In this document: one piece after another, positions 10,337-18,417 of the stretch
How the letters are laid out: every line of letters begins with the position of its first letter
How positions within the stretch are numbered: position 1 is the stretch's first letter
Assembly: GCA_026414165.1 (NCBI GenBank)
Contig: JAOAJN010000003.1
Location: 1-64,000 of the forward strand
Source of the DNA: Candidatus Methanomethylicaceae archaeon
GTDB taxonomy: Archaea; Thermoproteota; Methanomethylicia; Methanomethylicales; Methanomethylicaceae
Length of the DNA stretch: 64,000 nucleotides
Direction: 5' to 3'
Position numbers and translations under genes: made by a program
Notes under the pieces: generated by a model
Database searches by the model: none
Seen by the model: the letters and a program-made list of their open reading frames with translations, nothing else
Told to the model about the DNA's origin: nothing

Positions 10337-10972
10337 TTAAAACATGTTTATTCTCCTAGATCCCAGTACGGTCCACATGACCTTGGAGGGAGTAACTATC
10401 AAGTCAACGGGTACATCCCACTCGTCCCTCGGAACATGATCCAAAACTTGGAGGTCATGGACCGTGGTGATCGCGATCGTTTTTTCTTCTATCGAGCCCG
10501 CTTTTTTCCAAAGGTTGTATTCAGTATCTGAGTAAGCCGTCCCCTTGCCGAGCCTGTACCCCTCCCGGCTAACGGCTACCGAGCCAGCTATGAAAAGATC
10601 GATTTTATAATCTCCAGGATTGACAGGTTTGCCCTTTTCCATGAGACCCCTTATTGTGGAGTCGTAGAATGGATCTTCTGACCGTTCTATTGCCATAAAG
10701 CCTTTCGACAGTCTGGGTGTGGCGACGATCAAGATCTTACCGTCTCGCAAGACCCTTTCCCTGACAGGCCTCTGGGGAGAGTCAGGGTTGCATAGGACGA
10801 CCTTAGCGCTATCGTAGTTCTCTAGGCTCTTCAGCCTCTCGGCGGCCTCGCTGGCGCCCCTGAAGTTCGGGATCCTTCCAAAGACTGGGAAGGGCGGGAG
10901 GGCGGCGTTCTTCTCCATCAGAGCCCTCCAGACTTTCATCCTTATCTCATCTTTAAGAGACTTTGAGACCAA
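10337..10972 (-). CDS. 5-formyltetrahydrofolate cyclo-ligase family protein
   Basis: Archaeal member of the MTHFS family; the bacterial enzyme makes methenyl-THF from 5-formyl-THF with ATP. RDGKILIVATPRLSKGF and the GxGTAYSDTEY segment (family GxGxGYYD) mark the fold. Archaeal homologues may act on other pterins or in thiamine metabolism, so the reaction is uncertain. The longest form starts with TTG 10972; the TATA-like ATTATAGGG at 10981-10991 would put the transcript start near 10960 and favour ATG 10939 (12th codon). Confidence 0.75.
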   Translation of the reverse strand: MVSKSLKDEIRMKVWRALMEKNAALPPFPVFGRIPNFRGASEAAERLKSLENYDSAKVVLCNPDSPQRPVRERVLRDGKILIVATPRLSKGFMAIERSEDPFYDSTIRGLMEKGKPVNPGDYKIDLFIAGSVAVSREGYRLGKGTAYSDTEYNLWKKAGSIEEKTIAITTVHDLQVLDHVPRDEWDVPVDLIVTPSKVMWTVLGSRRINMF

Positions 10973-11108
10973 GCGGTCGCCCTATAATCATATTTTCCAT
11001 TCAAGTATTATCCTTTTTCTTATTTCCATTGTGCAGTAGCATTTGGTTTAATCTTTTGAGAAAATAATGGCAGAAATTGTAATATAACACGAATGTGAAG
11101 ATACCTTG

Positions 11109-11258
11109 GTGGTAGATTTGGCAATAGACCCTATCTGCAAGATGGTGGTTGACGAAAGAACTGCCGAATATAAATCTGAATATAAGGGAAGAACTTACTA
11201 CTTCTGCTCTCGTGGGTGCAAGAAAGAGTTTGATGCTAACCCAGATAAGTACGCTTGA
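11109..11258 (+). CDS. YHS-domain metal-binding protein (49 aa)
   Basis: A short gene starting at GTG 11109 (TTG 11106 or 11118 possible). The product has the YHS signature: DPICKMVVDE with C10, then TYYFCSRGCKKEF with C33 and C37, and ends NPDKYA. YHS domains bind metal, typically copper, and occur inside or beside CopA-type ATPases. Here the gene sits 0.8 kb from copA, on the other strand. An AT-rich box (TAATATAA near 11079) lies about 30 nt upstream. Role as a copper carrier or sensor accessory is inferred. Confidence 0.8.
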   Translation: MVDLAIDPICKMVVDERTAEYKSEYKGRTYYFCSRGCKKEFDANPDKYA

Positions 11259-11374
11259 AAAATAAAATGTCTAGAAGCCTATAAACGAATCTGTCCTGCA
11301 AATTGGAGGACATAGCCAGATTCAATTCTTATTTCAACTTTGCCTTAATCCTTCTTAACAGCCGCATAATACAA

Positions 11375-11482
11375 CTAACAAGAATTATTCCTGATAGTTA
11401 TGCGGTTTGGATTTGCGAGGATGTCAAAGCATTCTATATAATGATCTAAAACGAACTCTGTCGGCAGATTTTTTATGAGCAC
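11375..11482 (-). pseudogene. Possible remnant of an ArsR-like regulator
   Basis: On the minus strand an open stretch reads PTEFVLDHYIECFDILANPN followed by RITI, then hits a stop. The DILANPNRITI part resembles the first helices of ArsR-type winged-helix proteins (LADPTRLRIL), but the DNA-recognition helix is missing. A nearby frame continues with basic residues. This may be chance. The rest of 11259-11533 shows nothing I recognise. Confidence 0.22.
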
Positions 11483-11533
11483 TTCAAGCTTTTACTTCAC
11501 AACTTCAGCGATCGTTAGAAAACTTTAATGCAG

Positions 11534-12463
11534 TCACTCTTCATTTACCTGTGATCTGTTTATTAGATCTGATGTACGCAAATTTTGTTTTGTCCCCGAA
11601 GATTCTGCACCATATAGCTCCCTCCTTCTCGCCTCCAGTAACTCGACCTCCTTTCCCATGTACTCGGCTGCGGTGCAGATCTTTGCGTCTGGATGTTTAT
11701 CTTCTAAATTCTTTATATATTGATAATAATTCGTGTCTCTTAGGAAGTGGTGATCTACGACCAATTCTTCAACACCCCCCTCCACGAGCCTGCCAAGGTT
11801 TCTCATTGAGGACTCCAGGTTCTCGTATGAGTAGCGGTAGCCTAGCATGTAGATCATAGGACCGTCTGCTATTACTAAGCGTGGTTTTTTATTCAGTAAA
11901 AACTCCATCTGATCATTAGAGATAGGACCTTGAACGTCAGATGTGTGAATGATCCTATCACCGTCCGCCTCCACCATGACCTCAACGACATATCCCAGCA
12001 GGCTACTCGAGCCATGAAAGACCGCCTTGGAGAATTCTATCTTTGTCTTTCCGATTTGGAAGGACTTAGCATCCGCAACCTCTACCCTCTGGGCTTTTTC
12101 TTTTATTATGCCTAGGAAAAGGGGAGCCCTGAAGTCGCATTGGCTTCGGTTGATGTTGTTCTTTGGATCCTTGATGAGGACAAACTTTTTGTCGTATATC
12201 TCCAGGGGGATTATATCCCCAAGATCGTGGTGGTCGTAGTGGTAGTGTGTTATAATTATCACATCAGATATCATTGCTTTCTCAGTGATGGCCCTTGCGA
12301 ACTCCTCTAGCCGCTCAAGCTCCAGTCTGTGGGGCGGTAGCCCAAATCTCCTAGGTGCGAGCGAAACGCCTGGGTCGATCATCACCCTTAGATCTCCGGT
12401 ATCAATAAATGTGCACATGGATCTAACGCCCATGCTGTCGAATGCGAGTAGTTCTACATCCAA
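11534..12463 (-). CDS. UPF0282 metallo-beta-lactamase-fold protein
   Basis: Starts LLAFDSMGVRSMCTFIDTG and continues with DPGVSLAPRRFGLPPH, the conserved opening of archaeal UPF0282. A HYHYDHHD segment (about 84-91) is the HxHxDH metal site of the metallo-beta-lactamase fold; further histidines lie in AVFHGSS and VVDHHF. Family members are hydrolase-like of unknown substrate. The start is TTG 12463 with GAGGGG upstream. It is divergent from nre with a 104-nt shared promoter region. Confidence 0.85.
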   Translation of the reverse strand: MDVELLAFDSMGVRSMCTFIDTGDLRVMIDPGVSLAPRRFGLPPHRLELERLEEFARAITEKAMISDVIIITHYHYDHHDLGDIIPLEIYDKKFVLIKDPKNNINRSQCDFRAPLFLGIIKEKAQRVEVADAKSFQIGKTKIEFSKAVFHGSSSLLGYVVEVMVEADGDRIIHTSDVQGPISNDQMEFLLNKKPRLVIADGPMIYMLGYRYSYENLESSMRNLGRLVEGGVEELVVDHHFLRDTNYYQYIKNLEDKHPDAKICTAAEYMGKEVELLEARRRELYGAESSGTKQNLRTSDLINRSQVNEE

Positions 12464-12529
12464 AGTGCTTACCCCTCTACACTATTCGATCATACACAAT
12501 AAAAAATTTTAGAACATACATGGAGTTCC

Positions 12530-12543
12530 AAATAAAATAAATA
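12530..12543 (+). promoter_or_regulatory. TATA element of the nre-radical SAM operon
   Basis: An A/T-only run (AAATAAAATAAATA) is centred about 28 nt upstream of ATG 12568. The spacing predicts a leaderless transcript for nre; no SD precedes the ATG. Confidence 0.45.
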
Positions 12544-12567
12544 CCGATCGATGAATAGGAATGATCG

Positions 12568-13866
12568 ATGAGAGATCGTTATACCTCGATGCTTCCAGAG
12601 TCCATAAAGGTAAGAGTGGCATCTAAGGCAGCGTCACTCTGCCTGCTTTGCAGGGGCGGGCGCCGCCTCTGTGGCAAGGCAGTTTGTCCCATAGATCTTA
12701 AGGCTAGGGCATTTGTCAAAAACATTAATGTCGTCGATAAGAAAGAATTCGTAGGGTCTTCTCCGCCGTCCGTATTCGTAGGTCGCTTCGGGTACCCGAA
12801 GGTGTTTGTCGGTCCCATGGTCCCCCCAATGTTGGGAGATACGGAGATCATGGACTTCCCAGAAAGATGGATTGGGGAGAGAGTTGAGGACATCGTCAGT
12901 TACAGATACGCTCTGATAAGGGGGAAGTTCTTAGTTCCCATCGAGTCCGCCAGAACTGGAGGGAGGTTGATCGAGACCCTCCAAGAGCTCGCGATGGGCG
13001 TATCTGCTGCAGACACTGAAGTGCAGTTCCTAAAGGTACCGTTCGGCTCACTCATAATAGATGACAACTCGCAGCCCTTTGGACCTTCCGCCCCATTAAA
13101 GCACTTTGAGGTCTCATCTGTGAAGGTGGATCACAGGATAGAGAAGGTGTATTACGACGGAGATTTAAGGGCAGGGGACGCCGTCATGGATCTCTATGCA
13201 AAGGGCGCGCCCGTCTCAAAGATACAAAGGGCATTCAGTATGGGCATCTTTGGAACTCGTAGAAATAGGAGGCTTGTACCAACGCGTTGGTCCATAACGG
13301 CCGTGGATAGTGTCATATCTCAAAGGCTCATTGAAGAAGTAAAGAGCTATGAAACTGTAGACAAATATCTAGTCTTCATTCATTCTTACATGCACAACAA
13401 CTTTGTTGCAATCTTCCTCCCCAGGAAGTGGGCTTTTGAGTGGATGGAGGCATGGTTCCCAGGAACCTTCTGGAATCCGTCCTCATCATCGCCTTCTGTA
13501 ATCGGAGACTATGAAAGTTACTGGGGAAGGACCAATTATCCCGAGATTGGCGGGTGCTATTTTGCAACAAGACTTGCGGTGACAGAGTTCTTAAGGAGAA
13601 TAAAAAGGCAGGCAACGGTACTGGTAATGAGGGAGATAATGCCCGAATTTCCTCTTCCGCTAGGCGTATGGTTCGTGAGGGAGAATGTCAGGTCGATGTT
13701 AAGATACAAGCCAGCAGTCTTTGAAGACCTCAGATCCGCACTTCTATACGTCAAGAAATTCATGAGGGTGCCAATTATGAGGTGGGCGGAGAGAAGTGTC
13801 ATTCTTAAGGACTCAATGCTTCAGAGACGGATTGACGAGTACATCAGAAGGGTAGATCTGCTTTGA
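12568..13866 (+). CDS. Archaeal Nre-family DNA repair protein
   Basis: Nre proteins act in repair of DNA damage such as mitomycin lesions and, in several archaea, contact PCNA. The N-terminus has the family zinc-ribbon-like motif C25xxC28 and C35/C40 (CLLCRGGRRLCGKAVC). FVGRFGYPKVFVGPM near 70, HSYMHNNFVAI and WYRRENV-like WFVRENVRSM blocks match the family. I see no clear C-terminal PIP box, so the PCNA link may be missing. The stop overlaps the next gene by four bases (TTGA), so the two are translationally coupled. Confidence 0.85.
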   Translation: MRDRYTSMLPESIKVRVASKAASLCLLCRGGRRLCGKAVCPIDLKARAFVKNINVVDKKEFVGSSPPSVFVGRFGYPKVFVGPMVPPMLGDTEIMDFPERWIGERVEDIVSYRYALIRGKFLVPIESARTGGRLIETLQELAMGVSAADTEVQFLKVPFGSLIIDDNSQPFGPSAPLKHFEVSSVKVDHRIEKVYYDGDLRAGDAVMDLYAKGAPVSKIQRAFSMGIFGTRRNRRLVPTRWSITAVDSVISQRLIEEVKSYETVDKYLVFIHSYMHNNFVAIFLPRKWAFEWMEAWFPGTFWNPSSSSPSVIGDYESYWGRTNYPEIGGCYFATRLAVTEFLRRIKRQATVLVMREIMPEFPLPLGVWFVRENVRSMLRYKPAVFEDLRSALLYVKKFMRVPIMRWAERSVILKDSMLQRRIDEYIRRVDLL

Positions 13867-14648
13867 TAAGATCAAGGCCCTGCAAGACGGCACTTTCGAA
13901 GAGCACACTCCCGGGCTTGGCGTACTCCTTCAATCCATACTGGGGGTGTATGCATGGTTGCCTTTACTGCTATGTTCCAGACGTGATGAGAAATGTTATG
14001 CCTGACCTAAAATGGGGGCAGGAAGTCTTCGTTAAGGAAAAAGTGCTCGAAATATTGAGGTTGGAGGTTAAGAAGAAGATCCCAAGAGTTGTTGGCGTGA
14101 GCACGGCTACAGATCCCTACCAGCCCATTGAGAGGGAGCTAGAAATAACTAGGAAGGCGCTAATAATTCTGAGCGGTGCGGGCTTTCCTGTATCCATACA
14201 GACTAAGTCGCCCCTAGTAACTAGGGACGTTGACTTGATGATGAATAAAAAATTTGATGTCGGGTTCACAATAACCTCAACTGAGAGAGAGTTCCAAAGA
14301 AAGTTTGAGCCAGGGGCTCCGCCTCCAGAAGAGAGAATTTCAGCTCTAGAGGCGATCTCCTCGCTTGGAATCAAAACGTGGATATTTTATGGACCTATCA
14401 TACCAGGTTATAACGATTCTTATGAAGAAATGGAGCGAATCGTCCAGCTTGGAGCGAAAACAAAGAGCAAGATAATATACGACCGCCTAAACATAAAACC
14501 CATGGTCCTCAAGCGATTAAAGATTGTTATCAAGGAGGAGGAACTCAGCAATAGAGATAGAGACATATATTCTTTGCGAGAGCAGTTCGCCCGATTGGAG
14601 GCACTATGCAGGCAGCATGGTGTGCGTTGCGAGTTCGCATTTCCTTGA
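13863..14648 (+). CDS. SPL-like (SplB-related) radical SAM protein
   Basis: C29xxxC33xxC36 in GCMHGCLYCY binds the radical-SAM cluster. The opening SFNPYWGC and GVSTATDPYQPIERE match the archaeal/bacterial family related to spore photoproduct lyase and Rv2578c-like proteins. It starts with TTG inside the nre stop codon. Coupling to Nre suggests a nucleic-acid repair or modification role, perhaps a pyrimidine photoproduct; the lesion is not predictable. SPL's fourth cysteine involved in hydrogen return is not evident, though a C-terminal CRQHGVRC pair exists. Confidence 0.82.
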   Translation: MIRSRPCKTALSKSTLPGLAYSFNPYWGCMHGCLYCYVPDVMRNVMPDLKWGQEVFVKEKVLEILRLEVKKKIPRVVGVSTATDPYQPIERELEITRKALIILSGAGFPVSIQTKSPLVTRDVDLMMNKKFDVGFTITSTEREFQRKFEPGAPPPEERISALEAISSLGIKTWIFYGPIIPGYNDSYEEMERIVQLGAKTKSKIIYDRLNIKPMVLKRLKIVIKEEELSNRDRDIYSLREQFARLEALCRQHGVRCEFAFP

Positions 14649-14720
14649 TAAGACTTTTTCAGTGCATGAATCGATCCTAACACTTAAGGACAAAGCCGTT
14701 CGACTTTAATATAAAGAAAA

Positions 14721-14757
14721 AAAGGGAAAAGAGAATAGAAAAGGGAAAATAGAATAG
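14721..14757. repeat. Two purine-rich imperfect direct repeats
   Basis: AAAGGGAAAAGAGAATAG (14721-14738) is followed directly by the near copy AAAAGGGAAAATAGAATAG (14739-14757). It lies between the radical SAM gene and the nitroreductase; probably simple sequence. Confidence 0.5.
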
Positions 14758-14793
14758 TCTGAATAACTCTGGCATCAATGGTAGGTGGCTTGA

Positions 14794-15333
14794 ATGGATG
14801 CCTTTGAGGCTATCACGAAAAGGAGATCAGTAAGGTCATACTTGCCAGATCCAATCCCTAAGAGTGTAATGGAGCGGATTTTGGAGGCGGGGAGGCTTGC
14901 TCCCTCGGCCATGAACTTGCAACCTTGGCATTTTATTGTGGTCACCGACAAAGAAAAGCGGAGAGCTCTCTCCTCGGGGAGGTTTGCAAAATTTCTTTCG
15001 GAAGCTCCAGTCGTAATAGTGGGATGTGGAAACGAGAAGCTCTCACCCAGATGGTACGCCATAGATACTGCTATCGCGCTTCAGAATATGGTGATCGCAG
15101 CAACAAGTGAAGGTTTGGGATCTTGTTGGATAGGAAGCTTCGATGAAATTGAAGTGAAAGAACTATTAAAGATCCCAGAAGGGCACCGCGTAATAGCGAT
15201 GTTGGCTCTAGGGTATCCTCGCGAAGGTACAGACATGATTAGAAAGATAGTTAATGTGGTGAGACCGAAAAAGAGGCTGAACGAGATAGCCAGCGCAGAA
15301 GAGTTCGGCGTGCCCTTCAATAAGAGCGGATGA
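14794..15333 (+). CDS. Nitroreductase-family flavoprotein
   Basis: FMN-dependent oxidoreductase of about 180 aa. RRSVRSYLPDP (near 9-19) is the FMN phosphate-binding opening, LAPSAMNLQPWHF (near 36) the second conserved block, and GLGSCWIGSF plus ALGYP close the fold. Family enzymes reduce nitro compounds, quinones or flavins with NAD(P)H. A GGTGG SD precedes ATG 14794. It is followed by two exporters and may belong to a detoxification set, but there is no direct proof. Confidence 0.85.
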   Translation: MDAFEAITKRRSVRSYLPDPIPKSVMERILEAGRLAPSAMNLQPWHFIVVTDKEKRRALSSGRFAKFLSEAPVVIVGCGNEKLSPRWYAIDTAIALQNMVIAATSEGLGSCWIGSFDEIEVKELLKIPEGHRVIAMLALGYPREGTDMIRKIVNVVRPKKRLNEIASAEEFGVPFNKSG

Positions 15334-15379
15334 TCCAACTCAGCAACCTTAAAAGCTTGATTAAGTGCTAAATCATGGT

Positions 15380-16792
15380 ATGCAAGGACGCCCCACATAC
15401 CGCCTCCAAAGAGAAGTCAAAATTGTAGCGCTCTTGACCACCACCGCTGCATCTTTTCTGACGCCCTTTATCTCCTCAGCGACCAACATAGCACTGCCGA
15501 ATATTGGGCTTGAGCTTGGTCTAGACACCGTCATGCTTGGATGGGTCCAAACCTCCTTTCTGCTCACCACAGCCATCTTCCTTCTTCCATTTGGAAAGGC
15601 GGCGGATATTGTAGGTAGAAAGAAGGTCTTTCTTGTAGGGTTGGTAGTTTATACAGCGTCCTCATTCTTGGGGTCTATCGCGAATTCTGCATCGGTACTG
15701 ATCATATCTAGGATCTTTCAAGGTATAGGGGGGGCCATGCTTGCTGCGACCTCCGTCGCCATATTGAGTTCCGTTTTCCCACCTCAGGATAGGGGAAAGG
15801 TCTTGGGAATAAATGTTGCTTCGGTCTACACCTCTATAGCCTTGGGTCCATTTCTCGGAGGGATCTTGACCCAGTATTTTGGATGGAGGAGCATATTTTA
15901 CACGAACGTTTTTGTAGGGCTTCTTACATTATTACTAGCGCTATGTCTGAGGCAGGAGTGGAAGGGCACTCCAGGCGAACGTTTTGACATAATTGGATCT
16001 TTACTTTATGGAACCTCGCTGGCAGCAATCATGTGGGGAATGCTTTCAATCTCATCCTACGGCGGCTGGGTTTCCAGTCCGTCATTTCATGCTCTTTTAA
16101 TAGGAACCTTCATTATGGCATGTCTAGTGGTCTGGGAGGGGAGAATTAAATATCCAGTACTAAACACTAGACTTTTTATAAGTAACTTGAATTTCTCGCT
16201 GTCCAACATATCTGCCCTCATAAATTATGCGGCGACCTATGCACTCTCATATCTCCTCAGCCTCTACCTTCAGGTTGTAAAGGGTCTCAGCCCTCAAGTA
16301 GCTGGAACAATTTTGGTTGCACAGCCTATTGTACAGGCCTTGCTCTCACCAGTCGCAGGGTGGCTGTCGGATAGGATTGAGCCGGGCAAGGTCGCTTCCG
16401 TGGGAATTGCTCTGAACGCTATTGGTCTATTTGCCCTCTCCACTATAAACGGAGAGACAGAAATAGTATCTATAGTCGCTATGCTCATTTTGATGGGCGT
16501 TGGCTTTGCTTTGTTTAGTTCCCCAAATACAAACGCAATAATGTCTTCTGTTGAGAGAGAACTCTTCGGGGTAGCCTCCGCCACGCTCTCAACGATGAGA
16601 ACTTTAGGGCAAACCTTTAGCATAGCAGCGGCTACACTTGTACTTTCGATCTTTGTAGGATCAGAGATCCTAAAGCCCACCAATTTGGTCGATTTTATTT
16701 CAGGAATACATTTCGCATTTCTGATGTTTGGAGTGCTTTGTATCGTAGGGATTTTCACTTCTTTGTGTAGGGGCAGAAAGAAGATGATTTAG
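15380..16792 (+). CDS. MFS multidrug exporter, DHA2 (14-helix) family
   Basis: About 14 membrane helices in 470 residues. Motif A GKAADIVGRKKVF (near 72) and the antiporter motif C region (LGPFLGGILTQYFGW) identify the DHA2 drug:H+ antiporter family. N-terminal ALLTTTAASFLTPF fits the first helix. I chose ATG 15380; an in-frame GTG at 15365 is possible. The gene is 46 nt after the nitroreductase, and an AT-rich element (CTTAAAAGC) sits between. Substrate unknown. Confidence 0.88.
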   Translation: MQGRPTYRLQREVKIVALLTTTAASFLTPFISSATNIALPNIGLELGLDTVMLGWVQTSFLLTTAIFLLPFGKAADIVGRKKVFLVGLVVYTASSFLGSIANSASVLIISRIFQGIGGAMLAATSVAILSSVFPPQDRGKVLGINVASVYTSIALGPFLGGILTQYFGWRSIFYTNVFVGLLTLLLALCLRQEWKGTPGERFDIIGSLLYGTSLAAIMWGMLSISSYGGWVSSPSFHALLIGTFIMACLVVWEGRIKYPVLNTRLFISNLNFSLSNISALINYAATYALSYLLSLYLQVVKGLSPQVAGTILVAQPIVQALLSPVAGWLSDRIEPGKVASVGIALNAIGLFALSTINGETEIVSIVAMLILMGVGFALFSSPNTNAIMSSVERELFGVASATLSTMRTLGQTFSIAAATLVLSIFVGSEILKPTNLVDFISGIHFAFLMFGVLCIVGIFTSLCRGRKKMI

Positions 16793-16945
16793 AAACAAAA
16801 AGAGAGAAAGGAAAAAGCAACATTTAGAGTTTGGGCATAGAACTTGAAACTCGTAAACATGAATACTACATGCAACTAAAACTATAAAAATGGGCGCCTT
16901 ATCCTGCAGATCTCGCTCTGGAGGATGGATGCGGGGTGGTCTGGC

Positions 16946-18082
16946 ATGAATCCTTTACTCTTTCGATTCTATATCGGGGTATTCTCCATATCTTTAGGCT
17001 TTGGTATAATGACCCCCGCCGTACCTCTATTTGCAACCCTAAAGTTTTCGGCTAATGAGTGGGAACTTGGCATCATAGGAACTCTAGTGGCCCTGCCATA
17101 TTTTTTCGCACCTTTTCTATTTGGAAAGATGTCCGACAGGGTCGGGCGACGCCCACTTATATTGTCTGGGATACTGGTCTACTTTTTTACATCGTTTATG
17201 TATGTCATTTCCACAAGCATACATCAAATCGCCATACTTAGAATTTTTGAGGGCATATCCTTTTCCATGATCTGGCCATCTACAGAGGCTTTTGTTGGGG
17301 ATTTCGCGAAACATTTATCGCGAAACAGAGCCATTGGGCTGTACAGCGTTGCATGGAGCTCCGGTTATATGCTCGGATCCATGACAATGGGGCTAATGGT
17401 CTATTTTATCGACCTCACACATCTGTTTTTTGTGGTTGGCTTTATTATGTTAGTAGGCATCTGTGCCTTCTTTTCTTTAAATATTAAAAACTCAGATCTT
17501 GAAGAGATTTCAACCGATAAACCCTCGAGATCGCTAGTGATCTCAGTCTCTTACGTAATGTTAATTTGGGGCGTCTCAGTACTTTCCTTCTTCTCCCTAT
17601 TCCCCTCATATGCCACAAAGAAAGGCGTCTCTCCCTCTATGATAGGATACTTAATCGGCATTGTTGGACTCGTTAGGACGCTAGTATTCTTTTTCTTCTC
17701 TAGGATAATGGCAATTATGGGGAGTGCGACGATGCCGATCGGTATGGCTCTGCTAAGCTTGTCGATGTTGATCTTATGGTTGGCTCCTTCAGAGATCGGT
17801 CTTTTGGCGTCTGTTTCTCTTCTAGGCTTATCGCTTGGACTTCTTTATGCCTATTCGCTCTTATTGATGCTTTCCCTTCCATCGAGAGGGCGGTATGCAG
17901 GTATTTTCGAGTCATCAATTGGTTTGGGAGAACTTGTAGGACCCATAATAATGGGTTATATGGGCTTTGTGATATCGCCATCATTCCCGTATATTTGCCT
18001 CTCTATATTGGGATTGATTTCTTCCATCGTATCTTTTTTACTTATCACATGTGGACAGAAAAAGCTCTTTGAGGTCTCTTAG
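16946..18082 (+). CDS. MFS transporter (12 helices)
   Basis: Twelve predicted membrane helices. GKMSDRVGRRPLIL (near 66 from this start) is MFS motif A, and the RIFEGISFSMIWPSTEAFVG block is typical of drug and sugar exporters. ATG 16946 has GGGGTGG six bases upstream; the upstream ATG 16925 directly abuts GGAGG with no spacer and is less likely. A TATA-like ACTATAAAAA lies at 16879. The 3' end overlaps the convergent thioredoxin gene by 45 bp. Confidence 0.85.
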   Translation: MNPLLFRFYIGVFSISLGFGIMTPAVPLFATLKFSANEWELGIIGTLVALPYFFAPFLFGKMSDRVGRRPLILSGILVYFFTSFMYVISTSIHQIAILRIFEGISFSMIWPSTEAFVGDFAKHLSRNRAIGLYSVAWSSGYMLGSMTMGLMVYFIDLTHLFFVVGFIMLVGICAFFSLNIKNSDLEEISTDKPSRSLVISVSYVMLIWGVSVLSFFSLFPSYATKKGVSPSMIGYLIGIVGLVRTLVFFFFSRIMAIMGSATMPIGMALLSLSMLILWLAPSEIGLLASVSLLGLSLGLLYAYSLLLMLSLPSRGRYAGIFESSIGLGELVGPIIMGYMGFVISPSFPYICLSILGLISSIVSFLLITCGQKKLFEVS

Positions 18083-18349
18083 CCTCAGCCCTTCCAGCGA
18101 GCTTACCCTTCTGATCTCTTTCCCATCTTTATACAGGACCGCGGTTGGAACAATATCAACATTAAATTCGTCCCAGCAATTCTCATTGGAGATGTCCACC
18201 AATATTAGGCGCAGGCTATGGCTTGATTGATCGAGTTCTCGAATAAGATTTCTACAATATCCGCACCAGCTAGCAGTAAAGACCGCTATGAATTTGTCCC
18301 TTTCGTTCTTGAGGAGACTCTTAAAGGAGTCGCAGTCGACAATATCCAT
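18038..18349 (-). CDS. Thioredoxin-family protein
   Basis: FTASWCGYCRNLIREL carries a CGYC redox motif (instead of CGPC) after the first beta strand, and VPTAVLYKDGKEIRR holds the cis-proline. The size of 103 aa equals a single thioredoxin domain. The open frame extends upstream to 18457, but residues before MDIVDCDSF do not look like a domain, so I start at ATG 18349. It could be reduced by the unusual reductase at 47428. The 3' end overlaps the MFS gene. Confidence 0.8.
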   Translation of the reverse strand: MDIVDCDSFKSLLKNERDKFIAVFTASWCGYCRNLIRELDQSSHSLRLILVDISNENCWDEFNVDIVPTAVLYKDGKEIRRVSSLEGLRLRDLKELFLSTCDK

Positions 18350-18417
18350 TGTTTTCACTGCCCTAAATGTCGTTTTCAATCTTCGAAAATTTTTAGGAAG
18401 TGTTCCGTTATTAAGGA

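Noticed and set aside
16294-16758. 154-codon open frame opposite the DHA2 exporter
   Set aside because: Antisense shadow without domain features or a promoter.
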